Assembly: GCA_944384835.1 (NCBI GenBank)
Contig: CALWUU010000013.1
Location: forward strand, 1 to 64,000
Length of the DNA stretch: 64,000 nucleotides
Reading direction: 5' to 3'
DNA from: an uncultured Clostridia bacterium
Lineage (GTDB): Bacteria > Bacillota > Clostridia > Oscillospirales > Acutalibacteraceae
Shown: positions 42,491 to 51,916 of the stretch, piece by piece
Numbering within the stretch: position 1 is the stretch's first letter
How the letters are laid out: every line of letters starts with the position of its first letter
Translations under genes and position numbers: made by a program
The notes under the pieces: generated by a model
The model's input: only the letters and a program-made list of their open reading frames with translations
What the model was told of the DNA's origin: nothing
The model's database searches: none

Positions 42491-43378
42491 ATGGTTAATA
42501 CTGCATCAAAGCTATTGAAGGCGCTGTGCAGTATGGTTGTAATGCTCGCTTTGGTAGCGAGCATTACTGCTATGCAGATATTTGCCGCCTCACATGGAAT
42601 TTATACCGCAACCGCAACACCGCATTACAAACATCCAAACACAGGAGTGATAGAAGATTCCGGAGGTGAAGGTTCCTCTGTATTAGGACAGTCTATGGTA
42701 GACAGTGCCACTGAAGGTCATGCTCTTGTTGAGGTAGATGCCAACGGCAATACCTATGCAACAATACGCCTTAATCTTTCACAATACACATCCAATCAGC
42801 AATTTTACATAGACACTACGGGTACCGGCTCTTATTCTGCTGTATCTGCAACTGTAATGCAGGAAGATTATGCAAACGACACCACAGATTACCGCATTCA
42901 AGTTCCAAGTGAGAATACTATTATTCGTTGCACTATGTATGTAGAACCTATGGGACGCAATGTTGTTTGGTATATCACATTATCAAATCTGCAGGCCGGT
43001 TCAAGGGATTTTATTACCAGTATTACTGTGAACAATACTCCCGCACAGCAAGAAGAAACAGTTCCTGCCCAACCCCAAGAACCCGTACAAGAGCCGGCAG
43101 CATCTTCTGCCTCTGAAACAACCTCTGCCGAAACAGTTTCATCTGAAACCGCTTCTTCAGAAATCAGCAGTGAAGTGTCTTCCGATACCTCTTCCGTATT
43201 GGGAATACAAGAATTTGACGCTGCAGGAAATACTGTCAGCAATGTATCATCTGGCATCGGTTCAGAAGCTAGCGGAGCTAACACTGCCGTCATATGGGGC
43301 ATCATAGGCGGCGTGGTTGCTGTCATCATAATTGGCGGCTGCGTTTGGTATTTCTGTTTCTTTAAAAAGAAAAGCTAG
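42491..43378 (+). CDS. Shp-like haem-binding membrane protein
   Basis: This is a 295-residue protein. A signal peptide (about 1-33) is followed by a Shp-type haem domain ('HYKHPNTGVIEDSGGE' near 43-58, 'LGQSMVDSATEG', 'IIRCTMYVEPMGRNVVWY'), closely matching the streptococcal Shp pattern. Next come a Pro/Ser/Thr/Glu-rich stalk (about 190-255), one membrane helix (about 268-288) and a KKKS tail. There is no sortase motif. In streptococci Shp relays haem from a NEAT receptor to the HtsA lipoprotein, and the gene order here fits that relay. Confidence 0.88.
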   Translation: MVNTASKLLKALCSMVVMLALVASITAMQIFAASHGIYTATATPHYKHPNTGVIEDSGGEGSSVLGQSMVDSATEGHALVEVDANGNTYATIRLNLSQYTSNQQFYIDTTGTGSYSAVSATVMQEDYANDTTDYRIQVPSENTIIRCTMYVEPMGRNVVWYITLSNLQAGSRDFITSITVNNTPAQQEETVPAQPQEPVQEPAASSASETTSAETVSSETASSEISSEVSSDTSSVLGIQEFDAAGNTVSNVSSGIGSEASGANTAVIWGIIGGVVAVIIIGGCVWYFCFFKKKS

Positions 43379-43390
43379 GAGGCCCGGCAA

Positions 43391-44287
43391 ATGAAACGAA
43401 AAAAATTTCTGGCATTGGGACTTGCTGCTGTTATGACAATTTCCCTGGTAGGATGTGTCAATCAATACCCAGAAGAAACTAATAATACATCCACAGCCTC
43501 TGATGATGTTAGAATAATTGCCACTTCTCCCGCTACTGCAGATATTTGTGATAGATTAGAACTTGATTTGGTTGGGGTTTCCAGCTCCACTCTCAGCACC
43601 ATACCGGAACGTTACAAAGATGTGACTCAAGTCGGTATGCCAATGTCGCCTGATTTGGAAATATTAAAATCCTTAAATCCCGACTATGTGCTGTCTCCAA
43701 GCAGCCTGCAAAATGATTTGCAGCCAAAATATGCATCTATTGGCGTGAATTCCATATTTTTGAATTTAAAAAGCGTAGAGGGTATGTACGCTTCTATTTT
43801 GGATCTCGGTGAAAAATTCAATAGGGAGGAGCAAGCACAAGCTTTGGTCGATGAATTTCACGCTTTTATGGAAACGTATAAAAAGAAAAATGAAGGAAAA
43901 GAATCTCCTACGGTGCTGGTATTGATGGGATTACCCGGCTCTTACATCGTTGCAACAGAAAACAGCTATGTAGGCAGTTTAGTAAAATTGGCAGGCGGTA
44001 TTAACGTTTACCAAGGAACTGACCAAGAATTTTTAAACGCAAACACAGAAGACATGCAGAGTAAAGATCCAGATATTATTTTGCGGGCAGCCCATGCACT
44101 GCCGGATGACGTGGTAGAAATGTTTCAGGAAGAATTTGAAACAAACGACATTTGGAAACATTTTCGCGCTGTTCAGGAGGGAAGAGTTTTCGATCTATCT
44201 TATGAAAAATTTGGTATGAGCGCTAAATTTAATTATCCGGAAGCATTGGAAGAACTACAACCAATGTTATACGGAGAAAACTCATAA
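43391..44287 (+). CDS. isdE: Haem ABC transporter substrate-binding lipoprotein (IsdE-like)
   Basis: This 298-residue lipoprotein (lipobox LVGC, Cys22) has a class III binding-protein fold ('LNPDYVLSPSSLQ', 'VATENSYVGSLVKLAGG'). 'GMPMSPDLE' supplies the Met that, in IsdE, ligates haem iron, and 'AAHALPDDV' a candidate His. GGAGG precedes the ATG. It delivers haem to the permease encoded next. Confidence 0.9.
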   Translation: MKRKKFLALGLAAVMTISLVGCVNQYPEETNNTSTASDDVRIIATSPATADICDRLELDLVGVSSSTLSTIPERYKDVTQVGMPMSPDLEILKSLNPDYVLSPSSLQNDLQPKYASIGVNSIFLNLKSVEGMYASILDLGEKFNREEQAQALVDEFHAFMETYKKKNEGKESPTVLVLMGLPGSYIVATENSYVGSLVKLAGGINVYQGTDQEFLNANTEDMQSKDPDIILRAAHALPDDVVEMFQEEFETNDIWKHFRAVQEGRVFDLSYEKFGMSAKFNYPEALEELQPMLYGENS

Positions 44288-44333
44288 AATCAACACAGAT
44301 TGCAAAACAGCTGTGTTTGCAAGGAGGATGCTT

Positions 44334-45326
44334 GTGGTAAGCAAATTAAAAATCATTTTATCATTTTCCATCACAGCAGCAGCTCTTGTCATTCTGTTCC
44401 TGTTTGCAGTCAATACAGGAAGTTTAAAAGTAACACCCATAGAATTGCTGAAAGGATTGTTTGTTTCATACAATGAAAATGTAGCCACCATTTTCGACCT
44501 GCGGTTTCCCCGCATCTTTATTGCTATTTTAGGAGGAGCTGCCACTGCGGTTTCCGGCGTACTGCTCCAAGCTGTTATGAAAAATCCATTGGCTGACCCG
44601 GGTATCATCGGCGTAAGTTCCGGAGCCAGTTTAACTGCCGTATTAATTACGGCTTTTGTCCCGGCTTTGTACTATTTTACGCCTTTATTTGCATTTTTAG
44701 GCGGCATGCTTGCTTTTATCCTGGTATATAGTCTGTCTTGGAAAGGTGGTCTTTCACCTGTACGCATTATTTTAGTCGGTGTGGCGATAGAAGCAATGCT
44801 TTCCGGCATTATGAGTGCATTTAACTCTGGTACAGGCAGCAATTATTCAGGTGTGGCAAGCATTGTAAATGCAAACATCAGTATGAAAACTTGGGACGAC
44901 TTTTTTACATTGCTTTGGTATGTATTGGCAGGACTGATTGCTTCCTTTTTTGCTGCCGGCGCTTGCAATTTATTGTCACTGGAGGACAAAACAGCACGTT
45001 CATTAGGTGTAAATGTAACAGGCAGCCGCATTATCATATCAATTATCGGAGTGCTTCTTGCCAGTATTTCCACTGCAATTATCGGACCAATCAGCTTTTT
45101 AGGGCTAATTGTCCCTCACATTGCAAGATTACTGGTTGGCAGCAACCATAAACTTTTGATACCGTATTCCATTTTGCTTGGAGCATTTACTTTGCTCTTG
45201 GCAGACACCTTGGGAAGAACCATTGCCTCCCCGTACGAAATCAGCGCTTCTATCATAATGGCAATAGTCGGCGGTCCGTTTTTTATTATATTGCTAAGGA
45301 GGTCGAAACAAAAATATGCAGGATAA
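44334..45326 (+). CDS. isdF: Haem ABC transporter permease (FecCD family)
   Basis: This 330-residue polytopic permease has about nine to ten helices. FecCD signatures include 'RFPRIFIAILGGAATAVSG' (given in part), 'NPLADPGIIGVSSGASL' and 'GPISFLGLIVPHIARLLVG', the coupling helix for the ATPase. The start is GTG 44334, with AAGGAGG (44321-44327) seven bases before it. An ATG at 44328 touches the site. It overlaps the ATPase gene by 11 bases. Confidence 0.92.
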   Translation: MVSKLKIILSFSITAAALVILFLFAVNTGSLKVTPIELLKGLFVSYNENVATIFDLRFPRIFIAILGGAATAVSGVLLQAVMKNPLADPGIIGVSSGASLTAVLITAFVPALYYFTPLFAFLGGMLAFILVYSLSWKGGLSPVRIILVGVAIEAMLSGIMSAFNSGTGSNYSGVASIVNANISMKTWDDFFTLLWYVLAGLIASFFAAGACNLLSLEDKTARSLGVNVTGSRIIISIIGVLLASISTAIIGPISFLGLIVPHIARLLVGSNHKLLIPYSILLGAFTLLLADTLGRTIASPYEISASIIMAIVGGPFFIILLRRSKQKYAG

Positions 45327-46092
45327 TATTTTTACTATAAAAGACCTCTCATTTTCCTATGGAAAACAAAAAGTATTAGACCGATTGACACTTACATTGC
45401 GTGAAGGAACTATCACAACGTTGATAGGAGCAAACGGATGCGGTAAATCCACTTTATTTCATTTAATGACAAAAAATTTAAAGACAGATTCTGGCGAAAT
45501 TTTTTTACGTGATAAAAATATAGCTGACATGAAATTAAAAGAATTTGCAAAACAGGTTGCTATTGTACATCAATACAATACTGCTCCTATGGATATTTCC
45601 GTGGAAAAACTTGTTGCATATGGAAGAACACCGTACCACACCATAGGCCTTTCACCGGATGCAAAACAAGATGAGGAAAAGGTAAACTGGGCCATGGAAA
45701 TAACAGACACATTGAAACACAAGCATAAAGCGGTATCGCAGCTGTCCGGTGGACAAAAACAGCGTGTGTGGATTGCCATGGCTCTGGCACAAGATACAAA
45801 AATTTTGTTTTTGGACGAACCCACTACTTATTTAGATATTCGTTATCAGATTCAAATTTTAAAGTTGATTCGCCAGTTAAATCAAGAGTACAATCTCACA
45901 ATTCTTATGGTACTGCATGACATTAATCAATCTTTATATTACAGTGATGAGATTATTGCGATGAAAGATGGAAAAATTATCGCGCAAGGACTGCCCGAGA
46001 ATATCATTACACCGGAGCTGGTAAAATCTATTTTTGACGTAGAATTAAATATTTCAACGGAAAACGGTAAGCCGTTTATATTACCAATTTAA
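45316..46092 (+). CDS. Haem ABC transporter ATPase
   Basis: This 258-residue ATPase of the FepC/HmuV type has Walker A 'GANGCGKST', signature 'LSGGQKQR', Walker B 'ILFLDEPTTYLD' and the switch His in 'LHDINQS'. AGGAGG lies 12 bases before the ATG, inside the permease gene. It completes an IsdE-IsdF-ATPase importer. Confidence 0.93.
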   Translation: MQDNIFTIKDLSFSYGKQKVLDRLTLTLREGTITTLIGANGCGKSTLFHLMTKNLKTDSGEIFLRDKNIADMKLKEFAKQVAIVHQYNTAPMDISVEKLVAYGRTPYHTIGLSPDAKQDEEKVNWAMEITDTLKHKHKAVSQLSGGQKQRVWIAMALAQDTKILFLDEPTTYLDIRYQIQILKLIRQLNQEYNLTILMVLHDINQSLYYSDEIIAMKDGKIIAQGLPENIITPELVKSIFDVELNISTENGKPFILPI

Positions 46093-46093
46093 A

Positions 46094-46130
46094 ACAGATG
46101 AAACGTCTAATGATAGCACGCTTCATCTGT
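46094..46130 (+). terminator. Hairpin after the haem transporter
   Basis: ACAGATGAA (46094-46102) pairs with TTCATCTGT (46122-46130), just after the ATPase stop. There is no T-run, so it may be a weak terminator or a stabilising 3' structure. Confidence 0.45.
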
Positions 46131-46548
46131 AAACAGACAAAAGATATGACATAACTATATGAAATCAAAAAGCTGTGAAAGACGATTGAAAAACATCTGT
46201 ATGTTGCAGTACCGTAACGGACTGATTCGCAGCAATCATATTACCCAAGAGCAGAATATTTCTTTTTCTACCGTCTCCTTAGTTTAGAGTATTTATCTGT
46301 TTACATGTGAAGCACGCAAAATCATTTATAACAATAGGTCATAAAATTACTGAATCTACTTGCAAAAGGCACCAAACCATACAGAATCAGCCCGCAAAAT
46401 TAAAAATTGACCGGTAATCAGTCGCTGCCGATGCTTATAAAAAGGAACATTCTGCAAGTCAAGAAAGTTACCGTGCTTTAAAACATTGGCAAGAGTCTCC
46501 AAATCATAATTCCTTGTATCAATCACATGAAAAGGAGAATATTTTTAT
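46131..46548. other. Decayed-looking spacer with gene remnants
   Basis: In 418 bases there is a 42-codon frame (46159-46287) whose translation resembles a helix-turn-helix start ('ITQEQNISFSTVSLV'). A second stretch (about 46401-46545) reads as a Lys/Glu/Ser-rich helical peptide without a start codon. These look like remains of a former regulator gene or genes; I see no intact product. Confidence 0.45.
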
Positions 46549-47181
46549 ATGAAACTAAAAAGAATTATCTTCTTGGCTGCTGGATGCGTTGCACTGGGGT
46601 TAGGATGCATTGGTATTATCCTTCCAATTTTGCCTACGGTTCCTTTTTTTCTTATAACCGTATTTTGTTTTGCAAACAGCTCACAAAAATTGCATGACTG
46701 GTTTATCAGTACTTCCATGTATAAAAAACATTTGGAATCCTTTATTCAAAAAAAAGGAATGACTGTTAAAACAAAAGCAACTATTATTACAAGTATTACA
46801 TTGCTTATGGGGCTTGGATTTTGTATGATGTTCCGTGTGCCCGCGGGACAAATTACTCTGGCAATTGTATGGGTATGCCATATCATTTATTTTTTGTTTG
46901 GTGTTAAAACAATCAAAAAAGAAGATATGGAAAAACAGTACCCGTATGTAACGCAATTGCAACTGGAAAATAAAGAGTATAAAAAAGCAGCAAAAAAATT
47001 AGTACGTATTTTAAACAAAAATAAACATCTGAAAGTTTCTTTTCATGATTCTGATTTAATGATCACAATACGTTCTGACCAAGAAAAGGACAAGGAAGAG
47101 CTCATACAAACAGTTCATCAAGCAGGCTGTATGGTAAAACTTATCAGCACAATTACAGAAAAAGAAACAGTCAGTACATAA
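46549..47181 (+). CDS. DUF454/YbaN-type membrane protein with C-terminal extension
   Basis: This is a 210-residue protein. Residues 1-120 match DUF454: 'GIILPILPTVPFFLITVFCFANSS' (in part), 'LHDWFISTSMYKKHL' and two further helices. An added soluble domain (about 135-210) has the pattern of a small alpha-beta fold ('LKVSFHDSDLMITI', 'EELIQTVHQAGCMVKLI'). DUF454 proteins often occur beside haem uptake or haem-handling genes in Gram-positive bacteria, which fits this place after the haem operon. The role is unknown. Confidence 0.85.
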   Translation: MKLKRIIFLAAGCVALGLGCIGIILPILPTVPFFLITVFCFANSSQKLHDWFISTSMYKKHLESFIQKKGMTVKTKATIITSITLLMGLGFCMMFRVPAGQITLAIVWVCHIIYFLFGVKTIKKEDMEKQYPYVTQLQLENKEYKKAAKKLVRILNKNKHLKVSFHDSDLMITIRSDQEKDKEELIQTVHQAGCMVKLISTITEKETVST

Positions 47182-47195
47182 TGCAGAAAAAATAA

Positions 47196-47225
47196 AAACC
47201 GCCAATCCAATTGGATTGGCGGTTT
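47196..47225. terminator. Terminator after the DUF454 gene
   Basis: AACCGCCAATCC-AATT-GGATTGGCGGTT is a perfect 12-bp stem flanked by A and T runs. Confidence 0.85.
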
Positions 47226-47333
47226 AACTTGGTATATTAATTGCCATATACAGAACAAACTTATTGTATTTCATAAACCATATTTCCTTTTCCGACATAT
47301 GATAAAGTAATCATATAGAAGAGGGAGGAGAGT

Positions 47334-48248
47334 ATGGAAAATAAAACAGATTATGTCACGATTTCTTTATCGCTTCATCTTATCTTTGCAAGACTTATGA
47401 AGGAACATGCCTTTTTCCTAGAAAACAGCTTTATGCCAAAAGATAAGGCTTTTTCAGATGAAGCAGCATATCACAAAAAGAAGTTTGAAAAGCTGCTTTC
47501 AGATACCATAGCGTTAAGCGATAGGAGGCTGCCGCAGCATACTTTGGAATCCGGATGTATTTTTACAAAACATACCATGCAGGCAGAAAAAAGAACAGAA
47601 TTTTTAACGGGAATTCCTATCAATTCAGACATTACATCTTTGGAAAGAGAATTAACCGCTTGCGAACAACCAAAAATAACGCCAGGTATCATTTACCATG
47701 TTAAACAATTCAATCGATATTCTATTCGTATTTTAAATGGAATGATTCAATTCAAAGAGCGGATATTAAAGCAGGTTCTGTCCTGTCAAATAACCATTGG
47801 AATTTGTCCAACATGGCTGACCCATACCATAAACGAAGCTAAAATGTACAGAAGTTATATTTTGAACGCTGAAACAAAATTTTACTTTGAATACGGAACT
47901 GAAATTCAAACGCAAATCAGCTGGAATCAAATTATGACAGAACATGCTTTATTGACAGTAGGTCTGCTGGATCCAACAGAACAAAATTTCATTCAGAAAA
48001 ACATTGTTTTTTCAGAATGCTTTATACAAAATACACAGAAATTAAAAAAGTCAAAGGCACATTGGAGCGAATTATCATCGGATATAATATCTCACACCAT
48101 ACAATTCAAAGAATTAAACGAATCTGCCTTGGAGAATATTTTAAGATGCAAGCTAAAATCCATCATGCTTCCTTTGCTGGCTGACCATATGCTGAGAGAG
48201 ACATTGTTCTGCCTTTATCTGCAGCAAAAACCATTCACATACACATAA
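47334..48248 (+). CDS. DUF2935 helical-bundle protein
   Basis: This 304-residue, all-helical protein is built from two related halves, as in the DUF2935 family. Family marks are 'LIFARLMKEHAFFLENSF' near the start, 'IMTEHALLTVGLLDPTE' in the second half and 'LADHMLRETLFCLYLQ' near the end. His and Glu residues repeat in positions that could bind a di-metal centre. Function is unknown, and members occur mainly in spore-formers. It is monocistronic, with GGGAGGAGAG before the ATG. Confidence 0.85.
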   Translation: MENKTDYVTISLSLHLIFARLMKEHAFFLENSFMPKDKAFSDEAAYHKKKFEKLLSDTIALSDRRLPQHTLESGCIFTKHTMQAEKRTEFLTGIPINSDITSLERELTACEQPKITPGIIYHVKQFNRYSIRILNGMIQFKERILKQVLSCQITIGICPTWLTHTINEAKMYRSYILNAETKFYFEYGTEIQTQISWNQIMTEHALLTVGLLDPTEQNFIQKNIVFSECFIQNTQKLKKSKAHWSELSSDIISHTIQFKELNESALENILRCKLKSIMLPLLADHMLRETLFCLYLQQKPFTYT

Positions 48249-48252
48249 TAAA

Positions 48253-48294
48253 TAAAAAAACGCTTCCTTCATATCAAACAGGAAGCATTTTTTT
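48253..48294. terminator. Terminator after the DUF2935 gene
   Basis: GCTTCCT (48262-48268) and AGGAAGC (48280-48286) form the stem, flanked by seven A and seven T. Confidence 0.85.
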
Positions 48295-48579
48295 ATAAAA
48301 GATACACCTTAACAAGTGTGTAGATATATTTATTCAATGGATAAAATCAATCTTCCGCTTTTAAAACCATTTCTGCAGAATAGAAAAATATTACCGAATG
48401 AAAACAAAAGCTTACATGTACAGCCACATTCAGAATATACTGTTGCTCGCTTATCAAATACGATACTAACCATAGTCCAGTTTATAATTTTGATCAATAA
48501 AAAACAGAACATACGCAAATAATGAATCCCTTTATCAGGGAAATGAAAACAGAAAACAACAGAAACTATTATTGCTGCT

Positions 48580-49113
48580 TTATTCTATGATTCCAAATTT
48601 TGTGGATACCGGATCACGGAACAATCCGATATGCGGAGGATAGTACGTAAAAACAACAAATGCCGCAAAAAACAAAATTAACACTGCAAGTGCAGTCATT
48701 GTTGTAGAAGTTTTTTCTCTATAACGTTTCATACCGTAATTGGTGTATAAAAATGTTACAAGAACCCCAATGAAAAAGGTTAAAATATCCAGCCATAAAT
48801 AATGATTTCCCACGATTCCCGTATACGTATAAAACAGTACTACGATTGCAAGCATTCCCAATACTGTTCCTGTAATGCGCGCGGCAATAAAATTTTTGGA
48901 ATCCTTTCTAATCCATATATATTCAATCCCGCTAAAGATCAAAACAGGAAAAAATAACAGTTTTAAGTGCTCCCATATACTTTCATTTACCGGACTGAAA
49001 AATCCAGCCCATGTCTGTTTTCCTGTCCATTCATAGATAAAATGGAATATCGCACCCAATGTACAAACCATTAAGAATCCTAATACTTCCCATATCAATA
49101 CTTTCTTTTTCAT
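48580..49113 (-). CDS. DUF6512-type membrane protein
   Basis: This is a 177-residue protein with five to six membrane helices. The first loop holds the family pattern 'HFIYEWTGKQTWAGFFSPVNESIWEHLKL' (in part 'FSPVNESIWEHLKL'), seen in a widespread Firmicutes family without assigned function. The C-terminal 'YYPPHIGLFRDP' is also typical. It is followed, 17 bases upstream on the same strand, by the C1q-fold protein gene. Confidence 0.8.
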   Translation of the reverse strand: MKKKVLIWEVLGFLMVCTLGAIFHFIYEWTGKQTWAGFFSPVNESIWEHLKLLFFPVLIFSGIEYIWIRKDSKNFIAARITGTVLGMLAIVVLFYTYTGIVGNHYLWLDILTFFIGVLVTFLYTNYGMKRYREKTSTTMTALAVLILFFAAFVVFTYYPPHIGLFRDPVSTKFGIIE

Positions 49114-49130
49114 GTGGTAACCTCATGTCT

Positions 49131-49646
49131 TTATAATTTTCTGCCTACGACCTGCAGCAGACATAAATTAGCATTTGCATTTCCTGCCTGTAATATGATA
49201 GTTTTTTCGCTTTGTACCGCCATATACAGTTCCTGACCTTCCATAAGATCAAACAAAAATGTTTTGTTGATTCCAACCTCATCAGATGATAACGCCTGTA
49301 AAGAGGTGGTAATCCAATTATCGTTTACTTTAATTCCTACAAAATCCCCCGACGTTACTCCCTGACTGGGAGTAAAACTGTAACTGATTAAGTACGTGCC
49401 GCTATTTTGAATCACAATATGTGACTGTTTATAAATTTTTAATCCGGATACACTGGTCATACCATCAAAATGAACCGGCTGCCCTTGATATTCAATGTTT
49501 TGAGAAAACAGTGCATAAAAATTTCCTCTTGATAACGCTGTAGATTCTGCGCTTGACTGTTCATAAGCGGAAGGCTGCAGCTGGGCAGAACACATGGACA
49601 TATACCGGGGAAACAAGTTTTGATTTTGCATATTAGAATAATTCAC
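49131..49646 (-). CDS. BclA-C-terminal/C1q-TNF-like surface protein
   Basis: This protein of about 171 residues has a 50-residue head rich in Ser, Gln and Tyr and a C-terminal jelly-roll domain of the type at the end of BclA exosporium glycoproteins. It is recognised by 'IVIQNSGTYLISYSFTPS', 'VGIKVNDNWI' and 'ILQAGNANANLCLLQVVG'. There is no collagen-like Gly-x-y stretch and no signal peptide. The start is GTG 49646, because AAGGGG lies six bases before it. A spore-surface or exosporium location is likely. Confidence 0.75.
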   Translation of the reverse strand: MNYSNMQNQNLFPRYMSMCSAQLQPSAYEQSSAESTALSRGNFYALFSQNIEYQGQPVHFDGMTSVSGLKIYKQSHIVIQNSGTYLISYSFTPSQGVTSGDFVGIKVNDNWITTSLQALSSDEVGINKTFLFDLMEGQELYMAVQSEKTIILQAGNANANLCLLQVVGRKL

Positions 49647-49864
49647 CAATAACCCCTTCTTTCTGCAATGTTGCATATAAAGAATTACCTCATCACAACA
49701 TATGCGATTTTAGAATTATAAGTGAACCATTTGAAAAATTTTACATGCTTATGAATATTACCATTGACTAATAGAAAAGATTAAAGTATACTAAATACAT
49801 ATACAATATAAATATAATTCTTATTATTAAAAATATATGATGGAAAAAGGGAGGCTTATACATT

Positions 49865-50197
49865 ATGTCACAGTTGTTTCAATCTACTTTTCACACTTTA
49901 ACGATGGATGAAGCCAAAATTGAAATTGAAGAAAATCCAACTATTATTATAGTTGATGTACGCACTCCTGAAGAATATCAAAAAGGTCATATTCCCGGGG
50001 CAATAAATATTCCTGTGGAAACACCGCAGTTGATTACAGAAAAAATCCCTGATAAAAATGAAACGATTTTCGTATATTGTTTAAGCGGCGGACGCAGCCA
50101 AAGAGCATGTGAAATATTTTCTGATATGGGATATGGTCATATCACAGATATTGGAGGCATTCTATTTTGGCCCGGAAATCTTGAAAAGGGGGAATAA
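49865..50197 (+). CDS. Single-domain rhodanese
   Basis: This is a 110-residue sulfurtransferase-type domain. The active-site loop 'YCLSGGRSQRA' (Cys near 75) and 'DVRTPEEYQKGHIPGAINIP' (in part) are standard. It is three bases upstream of a CoA-disulfide reductase that itself ends in a rhodanese domain, implying persulfide handling. A GGGAGG site precedes the ATG. Confidence 0.92.
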   Translation: MSQLFQSTFHTLTMDEAKIEIEENPTIIIVDVRTPEEYQKGHIPGAINIPVETPQLITEKIPDKNETIFVYCLSGGRSQRACEIFSDMGYGHITDIGGILFWPGNLEKGE

Positions 50198-50200
50198 ACA

Positions 50201-51856
50201 ATGAAAACAGTCATCATAGGCGGCGTTGCAGGCGGAGCTTCTGCGGCTGCACGGTTAAGACGTTTGGATGAACATGCGCAAATTGTTATATTGGAACGCG
50301 GTCAATACATCTCTTATGCCAACTGCGGTCTGCCGTACTATGTAGGCGGTATTATCACTGAGGAGGCTAACCTTACATTACAAACTCCTCAAAGTTTTTA
50401 TGAACGCTTCCGCATTGATGTTCGCACAAATACGGAAGCAATGGAAATTCACCCTGAAAACAAAACAATTTCTGTATACAACCACAATACAGGCGAAACA
50501 TATCAGGAAACTTATGATAAATTGATCTTATCTCCAGGTGCAGAGCCAATCAAACCAAATTTGCCAGGCAGTGATGATTCCAGAATTTTCACATTAAGAA
50601 CTGTCCCTGATACATTAAAAATACGTGCATATGTAGAACAGAACAAACCAAAATCTGCTGTGGTAATCGGCGGCGGCTATATTGGAATGGAAATGGCTGA
50701 AAATTTAAAACATGCCGGTTTGGAAGTAACCGTTGTTGAAATGGCAGAGCATATTATAGCTCCGTTGGATTTAGATATGGCAAGTTTGGTTCAGAGCTAT
50801 GCAAAAGAAAAAGGCATCCGTTTGGTTTTAAAAAATGGAGTACAGTCTTTTACACCAACTGAGTCACATGTTGAGGTCCAGTTAAATCACGGCAGTTTAA
50901 CGGCAGACCTTGTTCTGATGTCTGTTGGAGTAAAACCGGAAACTGCCATTGCGCAAAAGGCGGGAATTTCATGTAATCCACGAGGAGCAATTTTGGTAGA
51001 TGAACATATGCGTACTTCAAAACCCGACATTTACGCAGTAGGGGACGCAATTGCTGTTACCAACTTTGTTACCAAACAGGAAGCATATATTCCGCTGGCC
51101 GGTCCTGCAAACAAACAAGGGCGTATTGCCGCTGACCATATATGCGGACGTAACGTTTCCTTTCAAGGAACACAGGGTACGTCTGTTTTAAAGCTATTTG
51201 ATATGACAGTAGCGACTACAGGCATTCATGAATTACAAGCTAAACAAGCCAATTTGGATTATGATACCATCATTACATATTCTCCATCCCATGCAACCTA
51301 TTATCCAAATGCAAAAAATATGATGATAAAAACCATATTTGAAAAGCAAAGCGGAAAAATTTTAGGTGCACAATTGGTAGGATATGAAGGAGTGGATAAA
51401 CGCTGTGATGTTTTAGCAACAGCAATCCGTTCTGGAATGACTGCATATGACCTAACAGAATTGGAATTGGCATACGCGCCTCCGTTTTCTTCTGCGAAAG
51501 ACCCTGTCAATATGATTGGATTTGCAATTGAAAATATTTTAACAGGTTTGGTAAAGCAGCACCACTGGTATGATATTGCCAAACTGCCGAAAGACGGAAG
51601 CGTTACACTACTGGATGTTCGTACTGACAGCGAGTATGCGGCCGGAGCAATTGAAGGAAGTATTCATATTCCTTTAAATCAATTGAGAGAGCGTTTACAT
51701 GAGTTGGATGCGTCAAAACCGATTTATGTAAACTGTAAAAGCGGTCAACGCAGTTATATTGCATGCCGTATCTTAACACAGCATGGTTTTGCATGCTCTA
51801 ATTTATCAGGCGGATATGAATTTTATCACGCTGTTATTTCAGAACAGCAAGGTTAA
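50201..51856 (+). CDS. CoA-disulfide reductase fused to rhodanese (CoADR-RHD)
   Basis: This is a 551-residue flavoprotein. 'GGVAGGASAAARLRRL' is the FAD motif, and Cys42 in 'YANCGLPYYVGG' is the single redox cysteine of the CoADR/Npr group. An NAD-binding motif lies near 154-165 ('VVIGGGYIGMEMAE'). Residues 455-551 are a rhodanese domain with 'VNCKSGQRS'. CoADR-RHD enzymes reduce CoA persulfide or polysulfide with NADH. It follows a rhodanese gene and precedes superoxide reductase, suggesting a sulfur/oxidative stress role. Confidence 0.93.
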   Translation: MKTVIIGGVAGGASAAARLRRLDEHAQIVILERGQYISYANCGLPYYVGGIITEEANLTLQTPQSFYERFRIDVRTNTEAMEIHPENKTISVYNHNTGETYQETYDKLILSPGAEPIKPNLPGSDDSRIFTLRTVPDTLKIRAYVEQNKPKSAVVIGGGYIGMEMAENLKHAGLEVTVVEMAEHIIAPLDLDMASLVQSYAKEKGIRLVLKNGVQSFTPTESHVEVQLNHGSLTADLVLMSVGVKPETAIAQKAGISCNPRGAILVDEHMRTSKPDIYAVGDAIAVTNFVTKQEAYIPLAGPANKQGRIAADHICGRNVSFQGTQGTSVLKLFDMTVATTGIHELQAKQANLDYDTIITYSPSHATYYPNAKNMMIKTIFEKQSGKILGAQLVGYEGVDKRCDVLATAIRSGMTAYDLTELELAYAPPFSSAKDPVNMIGFAIENILTGLVKQHHWYDIAKLPKDGSVTLLDVRTDSEYAAGAIEGSIHIPLNQLRERLHELDASKPIYVNCKSGQRSYIACRILTQHGFACSNLSGGYEFYHAVISEQQG

Positions 51857-51916
51857 ATGAATTTTTATTTTAAGTAAAACAATCGTAAATGAAAAATGAA
51901 AGAAGGATGTATAATT

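Noticed and set aside
42898..43329. 143-codon antisense frame over the Shp-like gene
   Set aside because: A shadow of the Ser/Thr/Glu-rich stalk read in the other direction.
48337..48522. Small frame of about 61 codons
   Set aside because: No ribosome binding site, AT-rich, no recognisable pattern.
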